64,000 nt of DNA from the NCBI RefSeq assembly GCF_040829825.1, contig NZ_JBFOLH010000004.1. The stretch is one strand, 5' to 3'. Every line of letters starts with the position of its first letter. Position 1 is the stretch's first letter. The position numbers were made by a program, and so were the translations under genes. Below, piece by piece: positions 50,453 to 59,000 of this stretch. This stretch comes from Leadbetterella sp040829825 (GTDB lineage: Bacteria; Bacteroidota; Bacteroidia; Cytophagales; Spirosomataceae). The notes beneath the pieces are model-generated. The model was not told the origin of the DNA and did not search any database. It saw nothing but the letters and a program-made list of their open reading frames with translations.

Positions 50453-51052
50453 CTATACCTCCGGCGTATTCCTGCGGGCCAGGAAATCAAGCACCTTCGC
50501 CATGGCGCGGCCCCGGTGATTCAGCCGGCTGCGCTGCTCAAAGCCCATATCGTGAAAGGTGGTTTCGAAGCCGTCGGGTATAAACACCGGGTTATAGCCG
50601 AAACCCTCCTCGCCGTCAAAGGTTTCTTTTATTCTTCCTGAAACTTCCCCGTCAAAAGTATGGGTTTCTCCCTCCAGGATCAGGGTGATGACCGTACGGA
50701 AACGAGCCGTGCGATCGGTCACGCCTTCCATCTCTTTCATCAGCTTGCGGTTATTGGCCGTAGCATCTGAAGGCTCACCGGCGTAACGGGCAGAGTATAC
50801 CCCGGGCCTGCCGCCCAATGCGTTCACTTCAAGCCCCGAATCATCGGCCAGTACGTTCATCCCGTATTTCCGGAATACATACCCGGCCTTGATCATCGAA
50901 TTTTCCACAAACGTGTTTCCGGTTTCTTCAATATCTTCCAGGCACCCGATGTCTTTCAGGGTTTTTATCTCAAATGCATCGCCCAGCAGGCTTTGCAGCT
51001 CTTCTGCTTTATGGGCGTTATTGGTGGCTAAACAAAGGGTGTTTTTTTCCAT
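50453..51052 (-). CDS. rdgB: Non-canonical purine NTP pyrophosphatase
   Basis: A 199-aa HAM1/RdgB enzyme that removes dITP/XTP from the nucleotide pool. LATNNAHKAEEL (8-19), ADDSGLEVNALGGRPGVYSARYAG, FGYNPVFIP and the final HRGRAM are diagnostic. It follows prfA by 30 bp on the same strand, probably in one operon. Confidence 0.95.
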   Translation of the reverse strand: MEKNTLCLATNNAHKAEELQSLLGDAFEIKTLKDIGCLEDIEETGNTFVENSMIKAGYVFRKYGMNVLADDSGLEVNALGGRPGVYSARYAGEPSDATANNRKLMKEMEGVTDRTARFRTVITLILEGETHTFDGEVSGRIKETFDGEEGFGYNPVFIPDGFETTFHDMGFEQRSRLNHRGRAMAKVLDFLARRNTPEV

Positions 51053-51082
51053 GCGTATAAAATCAGCTTCCTCCCTAACGGA

Positions 51083-52162
51083 TCAGGCAGCGGCCATTCC
51101 TTCTTTCATTTTCTCTGTATTCTCGGCCAGCCGCAGCTTTTCGATAAACTCACCGATGTTTCCTTCCATTACGGTAGGCAGGTTGTACACCGTAAATCCG
51201 ATCCGGTGGTCGGTTACCCTGCCCTGCGGGTAATTGTAGGTGCGGATCTTATCCGAGCGGTCGCCCGACCCTACCAGCGATTTACGCTCACCGGCGATAG
51301 ACTCATTCTGGCGGGCCAGCTCAATTTCATACAAACGTGAACGGAGTACGGTAAGCGCCTTGTCAAAGTTTTTGATCTGGGAACGTTCGTCCTGGCACTG
51401 CACCACCAGGCCGGTTGGCAGGTGCGTGATCCGGATTGCCGAGTAGGTGGTGTTTACCGACTGCCCGCCTGCTCCTGACGAACAAAACGTATCTTTCCGG
51501 ATGTCGTTCATATTGATTTGCACATCTACCTCGTCAGCCTCGGGAAGCACGGCCACCGTGGCCGCCGATGTATGAATACGCCCCTGCGACTCGGTAGCCG
51601 GAACGCGCTGTACCCGGTGTACTCCTGACTCATATTTCAGCTTGCCGTACACATCTTCTCCTTTCACGCTAACCACAATTTCCTTGTAGCCCCCGGAGGG
51701 TGCATCGGTATAATCCATTACCGTAAACTGCCAGCCCTGGGAGGCCGCGTAACGCTGGTACATCCGGAACAGGTCGCCCGCAAAAATAGAAGCCTCGTCG
51801 CCACCAGTACCTGCCCGGATCTCCAGGATGCTGTCTTTGCTGTCGTTGGGGTCTTTCGGAATCAGCAGCTCTTTCAGCCTTTCTTCCGACTCCTCCCTTT
51901 TCGGGCCCAGCTCTTCCAGCTCCATCTTGGCCATTTCGCGCATCTCCTCGTCTTTCTCCGTAGCCAGTATTTCACGGGCTTCTTCCTGGTTGGCCAGGAT
52001 AAGCCTGTACGCGTTATACTCGTTCACGATCTTTTCCAGGTCGCGGTATTCCTTACTGATCTTTTTGAACTTCTCCATATCCGAAACCACCTCCGGCATG
52101 GTGATCTGTTGGGACACCTCCTCAAAACGTTCCTTAATACCTTCCAGCTGCTCAATCAACAT
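51083..52162 (-). CDS. prfA: Peptide chain release factor 1
   Basis: A 359-aa class I release factor reading UAA/UAG. The codon-recognition motif PAT (188-190, VHRVQRVPATESQGRIHTS) and the GGQ loop (232-234, SSGAGGQSVN) are both present, which marks RF1 rather than RF2. Full length. It lies upstream of rdgB and divergent from the beta-barrel gene. Confidence 0.96.
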   Translation of the reverse strand: MLIEQLEGIKERFEEVSQQITMPEVVSDMEKFKKISKEYRDLEKIVNEYNAYRLILANQEEAREILATEKDEEMREMAKMELEELGPKREESEERLKELLIPKDPNDSKDSILEIRAGTGGDEASIFAGDLFRMYQRYAASQGWQFTVMDYTDAPSGGYKEIVVSVKGEDVYGKLKYESGVHRVQRVPATESQGRIHTSAATVAVLPEADEVDVQINMNDIRKDTFCSSGAGGQSVNTTYSAIRITHLPTGLVVQCQDERSQIKNFDKALTVLRSRLYEIELARQNESIAGERKSLVGSGDRSDKIRTYNYPQGRVTDHRIGFTVYNLPTVMEGNIGEFIEKLRLAENTEKMKEGMAAA

Positions 52163-52289
52163 ACTTCCGTTATCCTTTTCATTCTAAAACACAAAATTAA
52201 CGGGTTTTGTGCAAAAAACGGTAAACAGATCTTCCGCCGTCTGCAGAATAATTATTTATCTGCCGCTGCATATCCCGTTAATTTTATCT

Positions 52290-52297
52290 TATCTTTG
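52290..52297 (+). promoter_or_regulatory. -7 box for the beta-barrel protein gene
   Basis: TATCTTTG is a perfect TAnnTTTG, 37 bases before the ATG at 52335. No clear -33 TTTG. Confidence 0.45.
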
Positions 52298-52334
52298 AGA
52301 TATAATTTAACCATATACTTATCTGTTTACCTGA

Positions 52335-52958
52335 ATGAAAAAATCAATCTTTGCACTTGCTTTTGCTTTCACCGCTTTGTTAATGACTTCCGATGTTTTC
52401 TCCCAGGCCCGTATAGGGGTAAAGGGAGCGCTCAATATGGCCACCATGCGGGGAGAAGGAGATAACAGTGAGGTCAAAGCCATCTATGCGCCCCAGGCCG
52501 GCCTGGTAGTTTACAGTAATCTTGAAAATCCTTTATTTGTACAGTCGGGCCTGTTGTATAGCATTAAGGGTGCCCAGGGCGTAGGTTTTGGAAATGAAAA
52601 AGTAAAAATTACCTACAGCTTTCTCGAAGTTCCGCTGAATATCGGTTTTCAGCTGCCCATCAGCGAATCTTTTAAGGTCAGCCCTTATGTGGGGGGCTAT
52701 GCCGGCTACGCGCTTACCGGTAAGCTGAAATTCGGCGGGGTTACCTTTGATATTTTTGACCTGGACCTGGATGACCTGGAAGATGTGGAATACGACCCCA
52801 AACGGCTGGATTACGGCCTCAATGCGGGTGTAGGGCTGCATTTTAACGACCGGGTGATCATCAGTGCCCAGTATGCTCACGGGCTCGCAAACCTCGGAAA
52901 TGCAGACGCCAAAACGCGTACCAGGACACTATCTGCCGGTCTTACTTTCCTGTTTTAA
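52335..52958 (+). CDS. Porin-family outer-membrane beta-barrel protein
   Basis: A 207-aa exported protein (signal peptide ending DVFSQA, about 24). Short antiparallel strands with alternating hydrophobics (ARIGVKGALNMATM, LFVQSGLLYSIKGAQG, ITYSFLEVPLNIGFQLP, KVSPYVGGYAGYALTGKLKFGG, LDYGLNAGVGLHFNDRVIISAQYAHGLANLG) end in a terminal Phe (LSAGLTFLF). This is the PF13568/OMP_b-brl_2 type, eight strands. Typical short outer-membrane barrel of Bacteroidota; function unknown. Confidence 0.88.
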   Translation: MKKSIFALAFAFTALLMTSDVFSQARIGVKGALNMATMRGEGDNSEVKAIYAPQAGLVVYSNLENPLFVQSGLLYSIKGAQGVGFGNEKVKITYSFLEVPLNIGFQLPISESFKVSPYVGGYAGYALTGKLKFGGVTFDIFDLDLDDLEDVEYDPKRLDYGLNAGVGLHFNDRVIISAQYAHGLANLGNADAKTRTRTLSAGLTFLF

Positions 52959-53156
52959 GAAATTTTTCTTATCTTGCACAGTCAACCCTGACCTTATCTG
53001 CATTATACGTAGGAGTGTGTCGGCCGGATTCTTAATTAAAACCTGTTTTACAGCAACGTTCATACGAATGACGGTATTCCCGTTTTTCGGTGTGCCTGCC
53101 TCATTGAAATAAAACGATTCGCACTCAATAATATAAAGAGGACAGCGTTAATATTT

Positions 53157-54029
53157 ATGCTTTCAATAAACGGGGATAACGTGAGAGGATTATTGGTTTT
53201 CAGTGTTTGTCTGGGTGTACAGAGTGTGTGTTTTGCGCAGATCAGCAACCGGTCTCAGTCTACCGGTAATGTAGCAAAGGGCAGCCGCGATCTGCTCAAT
53301 TCCCCTAAGGTTTCAATCCCGGTTGCCCCTTCCCGCAGTGCAGACAACTCCCGGGAAGAAAAAGCGGAGAAAGTTGTGGTGGTTACCCGTACGGCTCCGG
53401 CAGGAACAGATATCAACTACCTGCCCATGTTCGGTAACTACGAGAAAACCGAAACGCAGCTGGTGAACGATGAGCTGTTCTTATCGGAATGCGACCGGGA
53501 GTTTTCCAGCCGTAAAGAAGCCGGGGATTTCTTCAATAAAATGGCCTGGCAGTACCTGAGCGAAGGCGATAAAGGTACAGCTACCTACCGCTTTAACCTG
53601 GCCTGGCTGTTAAATCCTGAAAATATTGATGTTTTCTGGGGACTGGGCGTTATAGAATTCCAGAACGGTAATTATTCCAATGCCATTGACCTGATGAACA
53701 AGGGACTGGCCCTTTCTGACGGCAAAAACTATGTTTTCATGACCGACCTGGCTACCGTTTATATCAAAAAAGCACTCAGCAATCCCCACTCCATTATAGA
53801 AAGCACCAAAGCCAAAGAGCTGTTAAATAACGCCGTAAAAATCCAGCCCCAGTACACACCTGCTTTTGTACAGCTTACCGTTGTAAACCTCCTGGAAAAT
53901 AATTTAGACGCCGCCTGGGAAAACTTCCACAAAGCCTACGAGCTGAACCCGGCCGAGCTGAGCCGTGAAGTGCTGGCCGAGCTATTGTCGCGGAAAGAAG
54001 ACCCGAAAGGAATCTTTAAAAAGAACTGA
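53157..54029 (+). CDS. Exported TPR protein
   Basis: A 290-aa protein with a likely signal peptide (RGLLVFSVCLGVQSVCFAQ, ending about residue 28; the true start may be GTG at 53181). After a Lys/Glu-rich linker (about 50-80), the part from about 120 has TPR repeats: FFNKMAWQYLSEGDKGTATYRFNLAWLLNP, NIDVFWGLGVIEFQNGNYSNAIDLMNKGLALS and a pair near 220-275 (YTPAFVQLTVVNLLENNLDAAWENFHKAYELNP). TPRs bind proteins, and the partner is unknown. It is preceded by a 200-bp spacer and followed by the convergent toxin gene. Confidence 0.8.
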   Translation: MLSINGDNVRGLLVFSVCLGVQSVCFAQISNRSQSTGNVAKGSRDLLNSPKVSIPVAPSRSADNSREEKAEKVVVVTRTAPAGTDINYLPMFGNYEKTETQLVNDELFLSECDREFSSRKEAGDFFNKMAWQYLSEGDKGTATYRFNLAWLLNPENIDVFWGLGVIEFQNGNYSNAIDLMNKGLALSDGKNYVFMTDLATVYIKKALSNPHSIIESTKAKELLNNAVKIQPQYTPAFVQLTVVNLLENNLDAAWENFHKAYELNPAELSREVLAELLSRKEDPKGIFKKN

Positions 54030-54036
54030 AAGGGGT

Positions 54037-54450
54037 TCAAAAGCCTATATTCAAAAATTCTGCCGGAGAAAATACCGGAAGATTACTGTTTTTAAAATCT
54101 TTGTTATTTCGTGTGATAATTGCATGAATTCCGTTGGTCTGGTAAGCGCTGGCATACTGTAAAGCATCTTCAAAATCATTAAAATTAAGCTTTAATGCAT
54201 TAATGACCAATTGCTTATCTGCACCAGTAACTTGTAGATAACTAATCAACACTTCAATAATATCTCTTGCTTCTTTCTTTCCTACGAGCTTAGTTCCAAT
54301 ATAAAAAATATTGGCTATTGTAACAAGATTAATCCATCCTTGATGCTGTTTATTTTCACAGAGATCAAGAACTGCCAGACTATCCTCATAAAAGTGTTCC
54401 CTTTTCAGAAGTACATCCAGTAAAACATTGGTATCCAGATAAACTTTCAT
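54037..54450 (-). CDS. PIN-domain toxin of a toxin-antitoxin pair
   Basis: A 137-aa PIN domain protein (PIN_3 type). VYLDTNVLLDVLL gives the first acid (D6); acids near D92/D95 (NDFEDALQYA) and TRNNKDF (D118) form the rest of the metal site. The usual second acid after the first helix pair is not obvious (ATIANIFYI). PIN toxins cleave RNA. The gene overlaps its antitoxin by four bases (ATGA), and both are AT-rich compared with neighbours, which suggests acquisition. Confidence 0.88.
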   Translation of the reverse strand: MKVYLDTNVLLDVLLKREHFYEDSLAVLDLCENKQHQGWINLVTIANIFYIGTKLVGKKEARDIIEVLISYLQVTGADKQLVINALKLNFNDFEDALQYASAYQTNGIHAIITRNNKDFKNSNLPVFSPAEFLNIGF

Positions 54451-54686
54451 AAGTCAAACTTTTCTTTCAGGTACTCCCATTTGGAGTCTGACTCACCAGA
54501 TGTTTTATCAGAAATAAAAGCGCCTAATAACTTATTTTGAGAGACCGGCTTCTTTTCTTGTTTTACCAACCCTCTGAGAATATTTTCTACCAATACCGAT
54601 AAGCTCTTATTCTGAGACCGAGCAAAGGTCTTGGCAGCTCCAATGAGTTCCTTATCCTGGATATTTAAGGTGAGTTTCAAGCTCAT
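54447..54686 (-). CDS. Antitoxin of the PIN pair, ribbon-helix-helix type (DUF6364-like)
   Basis: A 79-aa small protein starting MSLKLTLNIQDKELIGAAKTFARSQNKSLSVLVENILRG, a strand-helix-helix arrangement like DUF6364/RHH antitoxins. The acidic tail (SDSKWEYLKEKFDL) would block the toxin. It is the upstream gene of the pair and probably represses the pair. Confidence 0.85.
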   Translation of the reverse strand: MSLKLTLNIQDKELIGAAKTFARSQNKSLSVLVENILRGLVKQEKKPVSQNKLLGAFISDKTSGESDSKWEYLKEKFDL

Positions 54687-54753
54687 TATTCTGTTTTTTA
54701 CGTAACAAATTTACAAAAGAACCACGTAAAACACAAGGGTTGTATTACGAATT

Positions 54754-55848
54754 TTATACATTATCTGCTACAAACGGCAACTTCACTACTTTGGCCGCTG
54801 TAAGCTTTTCCCGGATCTTAATGAACACTTCGGTTCCCGCTTTGGAGAAGGGCAGGCTTACATAACCCAATGCAATTCCTTTGTTTAGTGAAGGCGACAT
54901 CGTTCCGGAAGTAACTTCCCCGATACCGTTTCCTTCCGCATCACAGATTTCGTAATGGCTGCGCGGAATACCTTTATCAACTATCTCAATAGCCACCAGC
55001 TTTCTTTTCAGGCCAGCCGCCTTCTGCGCTTTCAGGTTTTCACTGTTTACAAAATCTTTGGTGAATTTGGTGACCCAGCCCAGCCCGGCTTCCAGCGGAG
55101 ACGTTTCATCCGTAATATCATTTCCGTAGAGGCAATAGCCCATTTCCAGCCGAAGGGTATCGCGGGCTCCCAGCCCGATAGGCTTGATGTCAAATTCCGC
55201 ACCCGCTTCAAAAATTTTGTTCCAGATATCCGGCGCAGCTTCGTTAGGCATGTACACTTCAAATCCGCCGGCCCCGGTGTACCCGGTAGCCGAGATCAGG
55301 ATATCGTCATGCCCGGCAAACCTGCCTTTGGCAAACGTATAATAATCCATCGCCGACAAATCGATATCGGTCAGCTTTTGCAATGTTTTTACAGCATTAG
55401 GGCCCTGTACGGCAAAAAGGCTGGTCTGATCTGACAGGTTGGTCATTTCCACCCCGTAGGTATTGTGTTCCGAGATCCAGTCCCAGTCCTTCTGAATATT
55501 CCCGGCATTTACCACCAGGTAATATTCATTATCCGCTATTTTGTAGGTAAGGAAATCATCTACAATTCCTCCCTGCTCATTGGGCAGGTAGCCGTATTGT
55601 ATTTTCCCGTCGAAAAGCACCGAAACGTCATTGGAGGAAACCCGTTGAAGCAGGTCCAGGGCTTTTTCGCCTTTCAGAAGAAATTCTCCCATGTGTGACA
55701 CATCAAAAACCCCTACGCTGTTCCGCACGGCCAGGTGTTCTTCCTTGTCTGATGAATACCGTACGGGCATCAGGAAACCAGCAAAAGGTACCATTTTACC
55801 ACCGATCGATTCATGAAAATCACTGAGAGTAATCTTTTTTTCTTCCAT
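54754..55848 (-). CDS. gcvT: Glycine cleavage system aminomethyltransferase (T-protein)
   Basis: A 364-aa enzyme that moves the aminomethyl group from the H-protein to tetrahydrofolate. Motifs: VGVFDVSHMGEF, LQRVSSNDV, FAVQGPNAVKTLQ, GYTGAGGFEVYMP and ARDTLRLEMGYCLYGND; the end matches the family. The start is the ATG at 55848 (MEEKKITLSDFHE). A TAnnTTTG box lies at 55867-55874. Other gcv genes are not adjacent. Confidence 0.95.
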   Translation of the reverse strand: MEEKKITLSDFHESIGGKMVPFAGFLMPVRYSSDKEEHLAVRNSVGVFDVSHMGEFLLKGEKALDLLQRVSSNDVSVLFDGKIQYGYLPNEQGGIVDDFLTYKIADNEYYLVVNAGNIQKDWDWISEHNTYGVEMTNLSDQTSLFAVQGPNAVKTLQKLTDIDLSAMDYYTFAKGRFAGHDDILISATGYTGAGGFEVYMPNEAAPDIWNKIFEAGAEFDIKPIGLGARDTLRLEMGYCLYGNDITDETSPLEAGLGWVTKFTKDFVNSENLKAQKAAGLKRKLVAIEIVDKGIPRSHYEICDAEGNGIGEVTSGTMSPSLNKGIALGYVSLPFSKAGTEVFIKIREKLTAAKVVKLPFVADNV

Positions 55849-55866
55849 TTTTGGGTTGTTTTGGTG

Positions 55867-55874
55867 CAAATATA
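55867..55874 (-). promoter_or_regulatory. -7 box for gcvT
   Basis: On the minus strand TATATTTG is a perfect TAnnTTTG, 18 bases before the gcvT ATG. No clear -33 TTTG. Confidence 0.45.
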
Positions 55875-56056
55875 CGGAAATAGACGCTTGTTTGTTTCCT
55901 GAGCTGTGTCGCGTTTCCGGTTTCATAAAATAAATGGACGCGTTTCATGAACAGCCAAACAACTATATATGTAGTTCGAAATATCAGATTTAGCCCGTTT
56001 TCTCGTTTTATACCTGCTACCGGCTTAACTTTACACCCGGTCTAATCACAAACTGT

Positions 56057-59000
56057 ATGAAAAAAGCTTTTGCACTCCTGTTCATTTTTATCCCTAACCT
56101 ACTTATGGCCCAGGACCTAGACACCATTTGGAAAGAAATTGATACGGCTTACCAGCAGGGAAACCTGAAAAGTGTTCAGCCCCGGGTTCAGGAGGCTATT
56201 GCCCTGGCCAGAAATCAGCATAATGTACCTCTCCTGGTCAGGGGAATATTCTTTGACGGGATGATTAAAGTTACCACCTCTGACGAAACCGACAACGTCA
56301 ACCCTGTTTTTGAAAACTTCCGGAAAGAAATTGAACCGGCAGAGGGGGCGAATAAAAGCGTCCTCCAGGTCTATTATGCCCAGCTCTACCGGATTTACCT
56401 GGAAGAAAACCGCTGGCGTATCATTAACCGGACCCAGGTAGAAAACCAGGAAACGGATGATGTGCGGTTCTGGACGGAAAATACCTTTAAACAAAAAATT
56501 AACACCCTTTACCGGGAGGTTTTGTCTGGTAAAAAGGCCTTACTGGCAGAAAAGTCTGCCGACTGGAAAGGGATTTTCCTGCTCAACCCGGAGGATACCA
56601 AAAGCCTGGAGCTCACCCCTACCCTATACGATGCCTTTACCCATTATTATGTGGAATTTCTGAAGCAACAGGAAGAACCGGCAGATACTTACCTGGCAGA
56701 GCTGGCCCAAATTAATCTCGGCAAAGGAGAATACTCCGCTTACCTGTACAACCAGGTTAAAAGAAATGAAAATGACACGGTTAAAATGGAACAGCTGGCC
56801 GGGGAGCATCCCGAAGCATGGTATACCGCTGAAATCTACAAAAAACTGGCACAGTTATACTTCGGCATGACAGATAAGCCGGCCTATGAGAAGGTTTTTG
56901 AAATAAACGAAAAAGTAAGGCAGCATTTCCCCGATTCAGAAGCAGCAGCTTCGGTTTCTTCGCTTGTTAAGGCCATCCGGTCCACGGAATTTTCGGTAGA
57001 AACGGAAAAATACATTCCCGAAAACAGGAATACTCCCCTCCGCATAGCCCACCGCAACCTCAGCAGGATATACGTTCGGGTCATCGATTACAATATCGGG
57101 ATTCGCGACCTTAATTTCAGCGAAGCCGGCCGTGAGCTGAGCTCCGGCTACCAGGATTCGGAAGAGCGGTATTATGCATTTCTGAAGAACCGGAAAGTAA
57201 CGCAGGAATATGCCATTGACCTGAAAACATTTGACGACTACCAGCAGCACAGCGCGCTGTTCAAGCTGAACCCTCTTCCTAAAGGTCGTTATATCGTCCT
57301 GTTTAGCGAAGATCCGGAGTTCAGGTATGCGGCCGATAAGCCTGTCCTGTATTCCGAAATTAACGTGACCCATACGGCCGTAGAGTACGACGGAACATTC
57401 CGGGTGACGGAGCGGATCCCGGGAAAACCATTATCCAAAAAACAGGTTCAGGTCTACAAATTAAATACCTCTGCCGGTAAAGAAACCTACACGCTGGTAA
57501 AAACGGTCACTACCGATGCCAACGGGCAGGTAAAGTACAATGGCGAGCGGCAGTTTTTTTACCGCCTGGCCAATGAACCGGTCTTTTACGGCCAGAACCT
57601 GTACCGCTACAACGACTCACGGAACGAAAAGGAAAAAGCCATCACTTCTACCAAAATATTCACCGACAGGGGCATCTATCGCCCCGGTCAAACGGTGTAT
57701 TTTAAGGGCATTGTCAGCTCTGTTTACCAGAAACAGGTCAGTGTATTGCCCGGCCGTAACCTGACGGTCACGCTGCACGATGCCAATGGGCAGGAAATCC
57801 GGTCGCTCAAATTGAAAACCAATGCCTTCGGGTCTGTACACGGCGAATTCATCCTGCCGGCATCGGTACTGACAGGAACCTTCTCGATTCAGACCTCTCT
57901 CAGCGGATACCAGCCTTTCCAGGTGGAAGAATACAAGCGGCCGAAGTTCAGGGTAGAAATAGAAAAACCGCAACTCACGTACCGGCTGAACGACAGCATC
58001 CGGGTGAGTGGAAAGGCGGAAGCCTTCTCCGGCGCTTATATTGACCACGCAGCGGTTGAATACCGGGTGTACCGGCAGGCCTATTACCCGTTCCGCTACT
58101 GGAACCGGCCTCCTTTTGAGCCGGAAGAGCAGGTGGCCTTCGGGTCTGCCGAAACCGACGGGAACGGGAGCTTTTCATTCGGGTTCAGGGCCATTCCTGC
58201 CCGCGAACAAAAAGACTCTGCCGACATCCGGATGTATGTGTACCGCGTAGAAGCTGCCGTAACCGATCTCAACGGCGAAACCCAGACCGGTACCGGGTCG
58301 GTCAAAGTGGGCGACAGGCAGCTGCTGCTTTCGGCGGCGATAGATGCGCAGGCCGATGTAAAAGCGCTGGAAGCCTTAAAAATTCTTGCTGCCAACCTGA
58401 ACGACCAGCCCGTGGAAACCAGCGGAACCCTCCACATTTTCCAGTTGAAGACCCCCGGCAGGGTTTTACGAAAAGCACTATACACTACCGGCTATTCATA
58501 CTACAGCAAAACAGAATTTACGAAGCTTTTCCCTCACGAGCCTTATGGCGATGAGGCCAACCCGGAAAACTGGGAAAAGGGGAAAACCGTAGTAACGACG
58601 ACTTTTGATACCGGGAAAAATAAGGAAGTCCGGCTCACAGACACCGATAAGCTGGACGAAGGATACTACCTCATTACCCTGCAGGCAAAAGACGGTGTGG
58701 AAAGCCGCCAGCTGGTGTACCTCAAAAACACGAAAAAGCAAAGCCCGCCGCAAAGTCTTTTCACCTACAGCCTCGATAAAAAAAGCTACGAACCCGGCGA
58801 TATGGCCCGCCTCACCCTGAATACGGCCGCCGATAACTTATATGTGTTTCTGAGAACCGAGGCCGATGGTAAGCTGCTAAAAGAAGAAGTTATACGGCTG
58901 AAAGGAAAAGCTCACCGCCTGGACATCCCGGTAAAAGAGGACTATCGCGGGGGAGTCTGGGTACATTATACCTATGTGTGTTTTAACATCATCGAGCGGG

